Shown piece by piece: positions 46,901 through 54,839 of a stretch of 64,000 nucleotides of DNA. The translations under genes and the position numbers were made by a program. The notes below the pieces were generated by a model. It did not search any database. It had not been told where the DNA came from and saw nothing but the letters and a program-made list of their open reading frames with translations. Each line of letters opens with the position of its first letter. Position 1 is the stretch's first letter. This DNA is from Aquimarina algiphila. Lineage in GTDB: Bacteria; Bacteroidota; Bacteroidia; Flavobacteriales; Flavobacteriaceae. The DNA lies in contig NZ_VLNR01000030.1 in assembly GCF_007489275.1 (NCBI RefSeq), positions 1 to 64,000 on the forward strand, in the 5' to 3' direction.

Positions 46901-47410
46901 ATGAGAGAAGGAGCATTTATAACGCTTACAAACGGATTTAAGGATAAACTTTTTAGGTTAGCCAAGCGTTTACTTGTAAGCAATGAAGAAGCAGAAGATG
47001 CTACACAAGAAGTATTGCTGAAACTGTGGAAGAATAAAAGTAAAATGGCTGAATATAAAAATGTAGAAGCTTTTGCCATGACAATGACCAAAAATTATTG
47101 TTATGATAAACTTAAGGCCAAAGAAACCGGAAACCTGAAGATTGTTCATAGTAATTATAAAGATGAGCAACCTTCGTTACAAAGACAAGTAGAAGCTAGA
47201 GATAGTCTCGATTGGGTTGGTAAGATTATGGATAATCTGCCAGAACAACAAAGAATGATTATTCAGCTTAGAGATATAGAACAATACAATAATCCAGAAA
47301 TAGCAGAAATGCTAGGAATTAATGAAACGGCAGTGAGAGTTGCCTTATCAAGAGGAAGAAAAAAAATTAGAGAAGCATTATTAAAAAAACACAATTATGG
47401 AGTTGTCTAA
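46901..47410 (+). CDS. ECF-type RNA polymerase sigma factor
   Basis: A 169-residue sigma-70 family ECF factor. Region 2 has RLAKRLLVSNEEAEDATQEVLLKLWKNKSK, and region 4 has LPEQQRMIIQLRDIEQYNNPEIAEMLGINETAVRVALSRGRKKIREAL. I start at the ATG at 46901 (MREGAFITL), which is the normal family length; the reading frame runs open much further upstream but that part is non-homologous. It overlaps the next gene by 14 bp and is followed by two DUF4252 genes, an arrangement common in flavobacteria. Confidence 0.92.
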   Translation: MREGAFITLTNGFKDKLFRLAKRLLVSNEEAEDATQEVLLKLWKNKSKMAEYKNVEAFAMTMTKNYCYDKLKAKETGNLKIVHSNYKDEQPSLQRQVEARDSLDWVGKIMDNLPEQQRMIIQLRDIEQYNNPEIAEMLGINETAVRVALSRGRKKIREALLKKHNYGVV

Positions 47411-47834
47411 CATAGAAAAATTATTAGAAAAGTATTTTGAAGGCGAAACGACCATTTCTGAAGAAAAAGAATTAAAGGTTTATTTTACCAGAGAAACTGT
47501 GCCGGCGCACCTGGAGAGATACAAAGATCTATTTCAATTTTTTTCTCAGGAGAGTACCATAACCGCTACTAAGGATCTAAAACTAAACACCCGAAGAAAA
47601 ACCAGGTATGCCTGGGTTGGTGTAGCCGCATCCGTAGCTTTGATTGCAGGAATATTTTTAACAAATCAGCCAACAAAGCCGGATAAAAACTTAGGAACGT
47701 ATGAAGATCCAGAAATAGCATTACAGGAAACCAAAAAAATCCTCAATATGGTTTCACAATATATGAATGAGGGTAAACAGGAATTAGTGTACCTGAAAGA
47801 ATTTGAAAACACTAAAAATAAATTTATAAAATAA
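47397..47834 (+). CDS. Putative anti-sigma factor / single-span membrane protein
   Basis: A 145-residue protein with a cytosolic N-terminus of ~70 residues (LEKYFEGETTISEEKELKVYF, the start pattern of many Bacteroidota anti-sigma factors), one membrane helix (YAWVGVAASVALIAGIFLTN) and a short extracytoplasmic tail with ALQETKKILNMVSQYMNEGKQEL. Its ATG lies inside the last codons of the sigma gene, a strong sign of coupled translation. I infer that it holds the sigma factor inactive until an envelope signal; this is by position and layout, not a recognised enzyme motif. Confidence 0.75.
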   Translation: MELSNIEKLLEKYFEGETTISEEKELKVYFTRETVPAHLERYKDLFQFFSQESTITATKDLKLNTRRKTRYAWVGVAASVALIAGIFLTNQPTKPDKNLGTYEDPEIALQETKKILNMVSQYMNEGKQELVYLKEFENTKNKFIK

Positions 47835-47885
47835 AAACAACAACAATCTCGAATGACATCGGGTTAATAATTTAAATTAAGTGAT

Positions 47886-48422
47886 ATGAAAAAGTTAGCA
47901 ATTATATTAGTACTGGCTGTTTTACCATATGTATCGAACGCACAAAGTAATTTTGATAAGTACGAAAACATGAAAGATGTAACCTCTATGGTTATGACAA
48001 GTAAGATGTTTAAACTGCTTAGCAAAATTGATTTTGAAAGCTCAGATAAAGAAACACAGCAATATCTTAATCTGGTAGAAAATATTAATAATATCAAAGT
48101 ATTTGTTACTGATAATAAAGAAGTAAGCCAAAAAATGAGAAGTGATGTTGATAGTTACCTTAAAAATTCTTCTCTGGATGAGTTAATGCGAGTAAAGAGT
48201 GATGATGGCGAAAACATTAAGTTTTATGTAAAACCAGGAAGCAGTGAGGATTATGTAAAAGAATTGTTCATGTATCTGGAAGGAAATGATAATCATGACG
48301 GGCCAGGAACTGTTATACTTACTATTACGGGTAATATAGATCTAAAGCAAGTATCTAAACTGGCAAATGATCTTAATATTCCTGGCGGAAAAGAATTGAA
48401 AAAAGTGAAGAAAGGAAACTAA
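47886..48422 (+). CDS. DUF4252 domain-containing protein (first copy)
   Basis: A 178-residue exported protein with a standard signal peptide (LAIILVLAVLPYVSNAQ). The DUF4252 domain shows FDKYENMKDVTSMVMTSKMFKLLSKI, then VSQKMRSDVDSYLKNSSLDELMRVKSDDGENIKFYVKPGS, and ILTITGNIDLKQVSKLANDLNIPGGKEL at the end. Function is unknown. It lies in the operon of an ECF sigma factor and putative anti-sigma, which suggests an envelope-stress or regulon-feedback role. A lipoprotein paralogue follows. Confidence 0.87.
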   Translation: MKKLAIILVLAVLPYVSNAQSNFDKYENMKDVTSMVMTSKMFKLLSKIDFESSDKETQQYLNLVENINNIKVFVTDNKEVSQKMRSDVDSYLKNSSLDELMRVKSDDGENIKFYVKPGSSEDYVKELFMYLEGNDNHDGPGTVILTITGNIDLKQVSKLANDLNIPGGKELKKVKKGN

Positions 48423-48523
48423 TCAGGTTTTAATAATATAATGATCATATTACTTCTAGTTGAATGATTAGAAGTAATATGATTAAACATCAATCAAAAC
48501 AATCAACCAAAAAAATCAAAGAA

Positions 48524-49075
48524 ATGAAAAATGTATTTAAAATTTTAGGGATAGTTTGCATATCGCTGCTTATGAGTTGTAATAGCGAACCATCACTACA
48601 GAAGTATTTTGTGGATCACCAGGGAGATGTAGATTTTATTGCAGTGGATGTACCTTCTAGTCTTTTGGATAAAGAAACGGTAGAGCTTAATGAAGAGGAG
48701 AAGGAAGCACTGGAGAGTATTAAAAAAGTAAACTTTTTGGCATTACCACTTAATGATAATAATGAAATAAGGTTTGAAGAAGAAAGTGTAGCTATAAATA
48801 AGATTCTTAGTTCTGAGAAGTATGAAACGTTAATGCGATTTGGGTCAAACGGAGCTAAAGTAGTATTAAAGTACCAGGGAGAAGAAGATGATATTGATGA
48901 GGTAATCGTTTTTGCTACAGATCAGAAAAAAGGATTAGCATTAATACGTGTATTAGGAGATAATATGAGACCAGAAAAAATGGTTAAACTAGCACAATCT
49001 GTAGAAAAAGGTAAAATTGATCTTGATGCATTCAAAATGATAGGAGAAACTATCAGTGATAACATTGGTGATTAA
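48524..49075 (+). CDS. DUF4252 domain-containing lipoprotein (second copy)
   Basis: A 183-residue lipoprotein (signal FKILGIVCISLLMSC, lipobox Cys at 17) with the same DUF4252 domain as the upstream gene: SLQKYFVDHQGDVDFIAVDVPSSLL, VAINKILSSEKYETLMRFGSNGAKVVLKYQG and DNMRPEKMVKLAQSVEKGKIDLDAFKMI. I use the ATG at 48524, which gives a clean lipobox; longer starts at 48464 and 48479 add a poorly hydrophobic extension. Together with the soluble paralogue it may form a periplasmic/membrane-anchored pair. A terminator closes the operon. Confidence 0.87.
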   Translation: MKNVFKILGIVCISLLMSCNSEPSLQKYFVDHQGDVDFIAVDVPSSLLDKETVELNEEEKEALESIKKVNFLALPLNDNNEIRFEEESVAINKILSSEKYETLMRFGSNGAKVVLKYQGEEDDIDEVIVFATDQKKGLALIRVLGDNMRPEKMVKLAQSVEKGKIDLDAFKMIGETISDNIGD

Positions 49076-49093
49076 TACATAGTTATGTTATAC

Positions 49094-49133
49094 AAAAAAG
49101 CGTTGATATAAATAATATCAACGCTTTTTTTAT
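49094..49133 (+). terminator. Terminator after the DUF4252 operon
   Basis: AAAAAAGCGTTGATAT / ATATCAACGCTTTTTT forms a strong stem with flanking A and T runs, usable by the converging purB as well. Confidence 0.9.
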
Positions 49134-49152
49134 TATTATATCTAATCACAGA

Positions 49153-50496
49153 TTATATCCCGGTATAATTTGAAGGCGTAATCTGTTTTAATTCTGTTTT
49201 TATCGTATCAGAAACATCAAGGGTTTCAATAAATTCTGCAATAGAATTTTGATTGATCTTTTCATTGGTTCGAGTAAGCCCTTTTAAAGCTTCATATGGA
49301 TTAGGATAGGCTTCCCTTCTTAGTATGGTTTGTATAGCTTCTGCGACTACAGCCCAATTGTTTTCAAGATCTTCGGCAAATTTTTCTTCATTTAAAAGAA
49401 GCTTGTTTAATCCTTTTAAAGTAGCCTGAAAAGCAATGACTGTATGTCCAAAAGGAACCCCTACGTTTCTTAGTACAGTACTATCAGTAAGATCACGTTG
49501 CAATCGACTTACGGGTAATTTTGCAGCAAGATGCTCAAACAATGCATTTGCGATCCCCAGATTACCTTCACTATTTTCAAAATCGATTGGATTTACTTTA
49601 TGTGGCATAGCAGAAGATCCTACTTCTCCTTTTTTGATTTTTTGTTTAAAATAATCCATAGATACATACGTCCAGATGTCACGATCAAGATCTAATATAA
49701 TCGTATTGATTCGTTTGAGACCATCAAATAAAGCAGCCATATGGTCATAGTGCTCAATTTGTGTTGTTGGAAACGAGTGGTGTAGTCCTAATTTCTCTTG
49801 TACAAATCGAGTACCAAACGCTTTCCAGTCAATATCTGGATAGGCTACTTTGTGAGCATTATAGTTTCCTGTAGCACCACCAAATTTTGCAGCACTCGGT
49901 ATATCATTCAATAAATCAAACTGTGCTTCTAATCGCGTTACATATACCTGAAACTCTTTACCTAAACGGGTAGGAGAGGCTGGTTGCCCATGTGTACGAG
50001 CTAACATAGATATTTCTGACCATTCACCAACCAAAGATGTTAGTTTGTCTTTTAATTCTAAGTATTGCGGAATATATACTGTTCCTATGGCTTCCTTAAT
50101 ACTTAACGGAATAGCAGTGTTATTAATATCTTGCGATGTTAATCCAAAATGAATAAATTCTTTGTATTGTTGTAATCCAAGAGCATCAAATTTTTCTTTG
50201 ATAAAATACTCAACCGCCTTTACATCATGATTGGTTACTTTTTCAATATCTTTTATAGCCTGCGCATCTGCTGTAGAAAAAGAAGTATAGATTTCTCTCA
50301 GTTTACCAAAAACAGAAGTGTCTATATCTTGTAATTGTGGTAATGGAATTTCACATAAAGCAATAAAATATTCTACTTCTACAAGCACTCGATACTTAAT
50401 TAAAGCCTCTTCACTAAAAAATGGACTAAGGGATGCAGTTTTTGAAGCATAACGACCATCTATAGGAGAGATAGCTTGTAAAGGAAATACAGACAT
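49153..50496 (-). CDS. purB: Adenylosuccinate lyase
   Basis: A 447-residue enzyme of the fumarase/aspartase superfamily that acts twice in purine synthesis. The N-terminus is canonical (MSVFPLQAISPIDGRYASKT). Other marks are the HFGLTSQDINNTA region, LARTHGQPASPTRLGKEF with the catalytic His, and the signature GSSAMPHKVNPIDFENSEGN with the flexible-loop Ser. Length is normal for PurB. The ATG at 50496 matches the family start; an earlier in-frame start at 50520 adds eight residues. A HEAT-like protein gene lies upstream on the same strand. Confidence 0.96.
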   Translation of the reverse strand: MSVFPLQAISPIDGRYASKTASLSPFFSEEALIKYRVLVEVEYFIALCEIPLPQLQDIDTSVFGKLREIYTSFSTADAQAIKDIEKVTNHDVKAVEYFIKEKFDALGLQQYKEFIHFGLTSQDINNTAIPLSIKEAIGTVYIPQYLELKDKLTSLVGEWSEISMLARTHGQPASPTRLGKEFQVYVTRLEAQFDLLNDIPSAAKFGGATGNYNAHKVAYPDIDWKAFGTRFVQEKLGLHHSFPTTQIEHYDHMAALFDGLKRINTIILDLDRDIWTYVSMDYFKQKIKKGEVGSSAMPHKVNPIDFENSEGNLGIANALFEHLAAKLPVSRLQRDLTDSTVLRNVGVPFGHTVIAFQATLKGLNKLLLNEEKFAEDLENNWAVVAEAIQTILRREAYPNPYEALKGLTRTNEKINQNSIAEFIETLDVSDTIKTELKQITPSNYTGI

Positions 50497-50707
50497 AATT
50501 TTCTTTTTTTGAAGCTGCAAAGATAAAGTTTATGTTTTGATTTTTGATTTACGATTTACAATTTTTTGAGAAGCCAGAAATTGAAGTTTTAAAGTCAAGA
50601 GCAAAAGGTCTATCAGAAAGATATTGCAGAGATAAAGCTTAGATCTCTCCCGACTTCTGTCTTCTAACACCTAACTCCTGTCTTTTGTCTTGTGACTTCC
50701 GTCTTAA

Positions 50708-51262
50708 CTACAACAACTTCTTTAATATCATTCTAGATCTGGCTTGATATGCTGCACTTCCTTCATGATAATTATTTTCCAAAATGATTTTAAGTTCGGG
50801 GTGAATCCAGTCAAATTCTTTACCTAATAAATATAGAGAAGTCATAGCATATGCTTTTGGGGCAACTTTTTGATCTGTGATCAGCCAATCAAAACAAATC
50901 TCTGTAATTTTTTCTCTATGCGATTCAGTTAAAAATTTTTGTACAGGAGTATTTTTCTTTTGGTAGTATGCTACAATAAGATATTCAAATATTTTAGCCA
51001 TAGGTCGCACTGCAGGGTGCTGATGTACTTTAGGAACAAGGACCATAAGTTGATCGAGATATGGTAAAACCTCTTTTAGATTTTGCTTGCACAAAAACTC
51101 TAATCCCCAGGAGGCTCTACAAGAAATTTCATCATCAACCCGAGCACAAATCGTTAATAGTTCTGGTAATAATTCTGGATGATCAAGAATCAAATATGCA
51201 AAATATTTCCTTTTTTCTCGTGAGTGATTAATAGTATTTAATACATTTTCAAGGGATATCAT
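50708..51262 (-). CDS. HEAT-like helical protein upstream of purB
   Basis: A 184-residue all-helical protein without a known catalytic motif. Sequences like KRKYFAYLILDHPELLPELLTICA, ISCRASWGLEFLCKQNLKEVLPYLDQLM and APKAYAMTSLYLLGKEF look like HEAT/armadillo-type helical pairs, so protein binding is likely. Close relatives sit beside purB in other flavobacteria and are sometimes mislabelled as adenylosuccinate lyase; nothing here supports that activity. Distance to purB is ~210 bp. Confidence 0.7.
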   Translation of the reverse strand: MISLENVLNTINHSREKRKYFAYLILDHPELLPELLTICARVDDEISCRASWGLEFLCKQNLKEVLPYLDQLMVLVPKVHQHPAVRPMAKIFEYLIVAYYQKKNTPVQKFLTESHREKITEICFDWLITDQKVAPKAYAMTSLYLLGKEFDWIHPELKIILENNYHEGSAAYQARSRMILKKLL

Positions 51263-51441
51263 AAGGCAGTATACATAATACTAAACAGTGTTGTGATTAA
51301 GGTAAAAAATAGGTCTTTGCAGTAAATATTCAAAAGTAAATAAATAATAATTAGGTGTTAAAATCGTTATCTCTATCAATTACAGGTGATTATGATGTGT
51401 GTCAGGTTGTATTATCAATAATTTCATTAAAAAATAACACA

Positions 51442-51978
51442 ATGATCAAAAGAATATTTTTACTATTATTTTTTGTTTTGGTGATTTCTCAGTTTTTAAG
51501 ACCAGATAAAAACCAGGGCAGTTATGATAGCATAGCAACATTCGAAGCTGCTGCAGAAGCTCCTGTTGAGGTAAAGACCATTTTACAAAGTAATTGTTAT
51601 GATTGTCATAGTAATACTACCAGATATCCATGGTTTATGGAAGTAAGCCCTATTACGCATTGGATGTCCTATCAGATTGATGAGGGAAAAGAACATTTTA
51701 ATGTATCAGAATGGGACTCCTATACAGATAAACAAAAAGATCACAAGCTAGAGGAATTTATAGAGATGATAGAGAAAAAAGAAATGCCTTTAAAGCCTTA
51801 TACCTGGATTCATGGAGAACTATCTGGTCAGGATGCAGAAACCTTAGTGAATTGGGCAAAAGTTGTTCGCTCTGGGATAGGAAAAACAGAGGAAACTCCA
51901 CAAACCAAAGAAGGAGATTCGTTACCCATAAAAGAATCTGATACTACAGCGATAGAAGAAGTAACTGCAGAGGAGTAG
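51442..51978 (+). CDS. Haem-binding domain-containing protein
   Basis: A 178-residue membrane-anchored or exported protein. An N-terminal hydrophobic helix (IFLLLFFVLVISQFL) is followed by a c-type haem motif CYDCH in LQSNCYDCHSNTTRYPWFMEVSPITHWM, and a later MPLKPYTWIHGELSGQDAETLVNWA. That layout matches the haem-binding-domain family seen in Bacteroidota, where Met or His supplies the second ligand. The C-terminal tail is acidic and low complexity. The ATG at 51442 puts the membrane helix at the start; an upstream extension to 51355 is not hydrophobic. Confidence 0.82.
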   Translation: MIKRIFLLLFFVLVISQFLRPDKNQGSYDSIATFEAAAEAPVEVKTILQSNCYDCHSNTTRYPWFMEVSPITHWMSYQIDEGKEHFNVSEWDSYTDKQKDHKLEEFIEMIEKKEMPLKPYTWIHGELSGQDAETLVNWAKVVRSGIGKTEETPQTKEGDSLPIKESDTTAIEEVTAEE

Positions 51979-51998
51979 TGTTCTATAATCGTATTTTT

Positions 51999-52067
51999 GT
52001 CATTCCAGCGAAGGCTGGAATCCATTTAGGTACAAAAGGTATAGATTCCAGCTTTCGTTGGAATGAC
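51999..52067. repeat. REP-like inverted repeat (GTCATTCCAGC type)
   Basis: GTCATTCCAGCGAAGGCTGG at the left end is mirrored by a right arm ending in CGTTGGAATGAC, with an inner ATTCCA pair. The element is about 69 bp and lies between the haem-binding gene and the sirtuin gene. Sequences of the GTCATTCCNGCGAAGGC type are dispersed, non-coding palindromes in many genomes. It could also act as a terminator for both genes. Confidence 0.65.
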
Positions 52068-52094
52068 ATCAATGATATCTATCTATGTATATTG

Positions 52095-52778
52095 TTAATT
52101 TTGTTGTAACAACTCTTCTACTACTTTAGGAACACCAGTCGTAGCATTCTCTGATAGTATAGTTAGGTTAGGTTGAGGTGAAATTGATGGTTTTGGGTCA
52201 ATAAAATAAACAGGTGTTTGATGCTTGGCATATTGCAGTAATCCTGCAGCAGGATATACTTGCATCGATGTACCAATAATAAGTAGTATATCTGCTTTTT
52301 CTGTAATCTCGATAGCGACATCCATCATAGGTACTGCTTCTCCAAACCATACAATATGAGGGCGTAGTTGAGAGTTATGTTCACAATGATCTCCAAGGTA
52401 TAAATCCTTCTCCCAGTCTAAAACCAGTTGTTCATCAAACTGGCTTCTTACTTTTAATAACTCACCGTGCAAATGGATAATATGACTGCTACCAGCACGC
52501 TCGTGCAGATCATCTACATTTTGAGTAATTATGGATACATTGTATTGCTTTTCTAGTTCAACAAGAGACAAATGACCCATATTAGGAGCTACAGTATGGA
52601 GTTGACTACGTCTTTTATTGTAAAAATCTAATACCAGTTCTGGATTATTCCTCCACCCAATAGGAGATGCAACCTCCATAATATCATGCCCTTCCCATAG
52701 ACCATTGGCATCTCTAAACGTGTTTATACCACTTTCTGCACTAATTCCCGCTCCGGTAAGAACCACTATATTTTTCAT
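52095..52778 (-). CDS. cobB: Sir2-family NAD-dependent protein deacylase
   Basis: A 227-residue class III sirtuin. GAGISAESGINTFRDANGLW binds NAD, TQNVDDLHERAGS and HLHGELLKV hold the catalytic His, and LRPHIVWFGEAVP and IIGTSMQVYPA are also standard. Tyr and Arg in LVLDFYNKRRSQ match the pair that recognises succinyl/malonyl-lysine in SIRT5 and CobB, so desuccinylation is plausible. The zinc-binding cysteines of E. coli CobB are mostly absent: only one Cys remains in YLGDHCEHNSQ. This loss may be normal for the Bacteroidota branch. Confidence 0.92.
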   Translation of the reverse strand: MKNIVVLTGAGISAESGINTFRDANGLWEGHDIMEVASPIGWRNNPELVLDFYNKRRSQLHTVAPNMGHLSLVELEKQYNVSIITQNVDDLHERAGSSHIIHLHGELLKVRSQFDEQLVLDWEKDLYLGDHCEHNSQLRPHIVWFGEAVPMMDVAIEITEKADILLIIGTSMQVYPAAGLLQYAKHQTPVYFIDPKPSISPQPNLTILSENATTGVPKVVEELLQQN

Positions 52779-53052
52779 TGTATTTTCTTCTAAAACTAGG
52801 TGTAAAACTATTTAAAATAATTGAGTGACAAAGGAGAACAGATATAGATTTTTATGATTTGTACAATATAAAGTCATAGTCTTAAGTTATTATTAGGACT
52901 TTTTTAACCCAAATAAGTTGTTTTTGACATTTTTTTATAAAATGACATACTTATCTCCAGATGAACTCGTTATGTGTTTTAGTGCATTTTCATCGATTAA
53001 ATGTAAATATTAAACGATGATTAACACAATGTTAGCTCTTGTGGCTAGCGGG

Positions 53053-53088
53053 TTTCCGCAATAATATTACGGTTTTACCGTACGGAAA
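53053..53088. promoter_or_regulatory. Nested inverted repeats upstream of the LytTR regulator gene
   Basis: TACGGTTTTACCGTA (53068-53082) is a clean dyad, and it is nested in outer arms TTTCCG (53053-53058) and CGGAAA (53083-53088). It lies ~80 bp before the LytTR start. A closely similar TACGGTTTTAACGTA occurs at 57771 before the sulfatase leader. This makes it a candidate operator; the binding protein is unknown. The rest of the 387-bp spacer shows nothing else clear. Confidence 0.45.
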
Positions 53089-53165
53089 AAATAGCCAAAT
53101 GAACTATCTTGTAATTATGATAATTTGATGTTTATAACCAACTCTAATTTTTTAACTCATACCCT

Positions 53166-53903
53166 ATGAAATATCCTTATGTAATTATTGACAATGATCA
53201 AAAAATTGCAGATTCTATTCAAATTTCTTTAGAAGACCAACCAGATTATATCTGTACAGGAATCGCTAAAGATGAGCATGATGCGTTGGATTTAATTTTA
53301 GAGAGAAGACCTCGGATTGTTTTTTTAGAACCAGAAGTACCAGGAATACATTGTGATAAAACACAATATAACCTGATGACAGAACTTGCTAAGTATATGT
53401 CTAGGCTACCAGAGTTTATTGTAATTACCAAAACATCAGATTATGCAATAGAAGGAATACGCAATAGAATTCTGGACTATATCCTTAAACCATTTAATAA
53501 AGGGCAAATTAATAGAACATTAATGCGATTTGTAAAAGACTTTGATCAGGTAGAAGATAATACCTTATGTTTTAAATCCTATGGAGACTATAGATTTGTA
53601 GATGTTGATGAAATATTATACCTCAAAGCAGATAATAATACTACTGATTTTATGATGAGCAATGGTAACAAGGTAGAAGCATTTAAAACCTTAAAACATT
53701 TCCAGCATCTGTTACCTGACCATTTTGTTAGAATTCATAATAGTTATATTATCAATACGCACTATGTGTCAAGAATTCATTTTGGAAAAGCCAAATGCGC
53801 TATAAAAAATACAGACGATTTAATCCCATTCTCCAAATCATATAAAAACAATGTAGAGGAGATTAAAGATACTTTAGCCAAAAAAAGTCTAATTTATATA
53901 TAA
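53166..53903 (+). CDS. LytTR-family response regulator with Asp-to-Glu receiver
   Basis: A 245-residue regulator. The receiver domain (1-~120) shows acidic residues in VIIDNDQ and the Lys in DYILKPF. The phosphoacceptor position reads FLEPEVPG, so Glu55 stands where Asp is expected (normal pattern FLDIxMP). The LytTR DNA-binding domain (~140-240) contains DVDEILYLKADNNTT, FKTLKHFQHLLPDHFVRIHNSYIIN and DDLIPFSKSYKNNVEEI. Glu may mimic phosphorylation and lock the protein active, or the receiver may sense something else. No histidine kinase of the LytS/YehU type is adjacent. The gene is monocistronic with its own terminator. Confidence 0.88.
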   Translation: MKYPYVIIDNDQKIADSIQISLEDQPDYICTGIAKDEHDALDLILERRPRIVFLEPEVPGIHCDKTQYNLMTELAKYMSRLPEFIVITKTSDYAIEGIRNRILDYILKPFNKGQINRTLMRFVKDFDQVEDNTLCFKSYGDYRFVDVDEILYLKADNNTTDFMMSNGNKVEAFKTLKHFQHLLPDHFVRIHNSYIINTHYVSRIHFGKAKCAIKNTDDLIPFSKSYKNNVEEIKDTLAKKSLIYI

Positions 53904-53928
53904 GATTTTATAGGTTTATACTACTATA

Positions 53929-53967
53929 GAAACCCGATAAACATATAACGTTTATCGGGTTTTTTGT
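53929..53967 (+). terminator. Terminator after the LytTR gene
   Basis: AAACCCGATAAAC / GTTTATCGGGTTT forms a stem followed by a T run, about 25 bp after the stop. Confidence 0.9.
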
Positions 53968-54135
53968 ATAAAAACAATGGGTTTTTAGGTTGTCATATTC
54001 TTAGTACTTCCTTTCCTACAAATAGGGGTATTGTTAAAAATCCGTCCATCTACTCGTATAATCGGTCAATGTACTTCTAATAGAGGCCAAACTACTAAAG
54101 ACACCTTAATATATTGGGCGCGAGGAGGGAATACA

Positions 54136-54149
54136 ACTACATTTGTAGT
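54136..54149. promoter_or_regulatory. Perfect palindrome upstream of the tandem small lipoproteins
   Basis: ACTACATTTGTAGT has 6-bp arms and a 2-bp centre, ~180 bp before the first lipoprotein ATG. It is the only clear site in the ~420-bp spacer after the LytTR terminator. Probable operator; its regulator is unknown. Confidence 0.35.
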
Positions 54150-54325
54150 GTACAATTAGAGATACAAAAACAAATAAAAATTAAATAGAGTACTCTAGTA
54201 AAATAAACGTCGTTTGCGCAGCGACAACCCCGAAATTAAAAACGAAAAATTGAATACCCCCTAAAGATTTTAAAAAAAATCTTTATCAAAAAAAAACAAA
54301 GTATTAAAACTAAAAGACTAACATT

Positions 54326-54487
54326 ATGAAAACTATAAAAACATTATTCGCTATATTATTTTTAAGTACATTTTTTATCGCTTGTGAAGCAGACTCAGTA
54401 AATGACGAAGTTGGGATTGAAATTAATGACGAAATCTCTGAAGATGATGACGGTCAAGTTATTACTCCAACAACTCAAGGAAACTAA
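54326..54487 (+). CDS. Tiny acidic lipoprotein, tandem copy 1
   Basis: A 53-residue lipoprotein precursor. The signal peptide MKTIKTLFAILFLSTFFIAC ends in a lipobox with Cys20, and the mature part is ~33 residues, rich in Asp and Glu (NDEVGIEINDEISEDDDG) with a Thr/Pro tail. The next gene is a clear duplicate of it, both in the protein and in nucleotides including the upstream AAGACTAAC-TTATGAAA block. Function is not known. It lies just before a TPR sensor kinase and its response regulator on the same strand, so it may be a signal, ligand or accessory lipoprotein for that kinase. Confidence 0.75.
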   Translation: MKTIKTLFAILFLSTFFIACEADSVNDEVGIEINDEISEDDDGQVITPTTQGN

Positions 54488-54575
54488 TCATTAATTTCTA
54501 CAGATAACAGAAATAATTTTGTTTACTTTTCTAAAAACAATAATAAGACACTATTTTAATTTTAAGACTAACGTT

Positions 54576-54749
54576 ATGAAATCTATAAAAACATTATTCG
54601 CTATACTATTTTTGACCACATTATTCATGGCTTGTGAGACTGATTCAATAAACGATGAAGTGGGAATCGAAGAATTTGATGAATTCGGAACAGAAGATGA
54701 TGACGGAGTAGTAATTTCACCACCATCATCAGGCGGAACAGAGAACTAA
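54576..54749 (+). CDS. Tiny acidic lipoprotein, tandem copy 2
   Basis: A 57-residue lipoprotein precursor, paralogous to the preceding gene: MKSIKTLFAILFLTTLFMAC with lipobox Cys20, then ETDSINDEVGIEEFDEFG and an acidic run, ending in a Pro/Ser/Gly tail. The ATG at 54576 is chosen because it reproduces the exact start of copy 1; a longer frame from 54519 reads through the spacer. The duplication unit is about 250 bp. A terminator separates it from the kinase gene 90 bp further on. Confidence 0.78.
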   Translation: MKSIKTLFAILFLTTLFMACETDSINDEVGIEEFDEFGTEDDDGVVISPPSSGGTEN

Positions 54750-54765
54750 TATAGAAACTAAGTTA

Positions 54766-54801
54766 ATTAAAAGCTCTAATATAATTAGAGCTTTTTTTTT
54801 A
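54766..54801 (+). terminator. Terminator after the lipoprotein pair
   Basis: AAAAGCTCTAAT / ATTAGAGCTTTT forms a short-loop stem followed by a T run, 20 bp after the second stop. It would limit read-through into the kinase gene. Confidence 0.85.
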
Positions 54802-54839
54802 TTTGTAAATTGAGTATTTTAGAAAAAAATTACTTTTCT

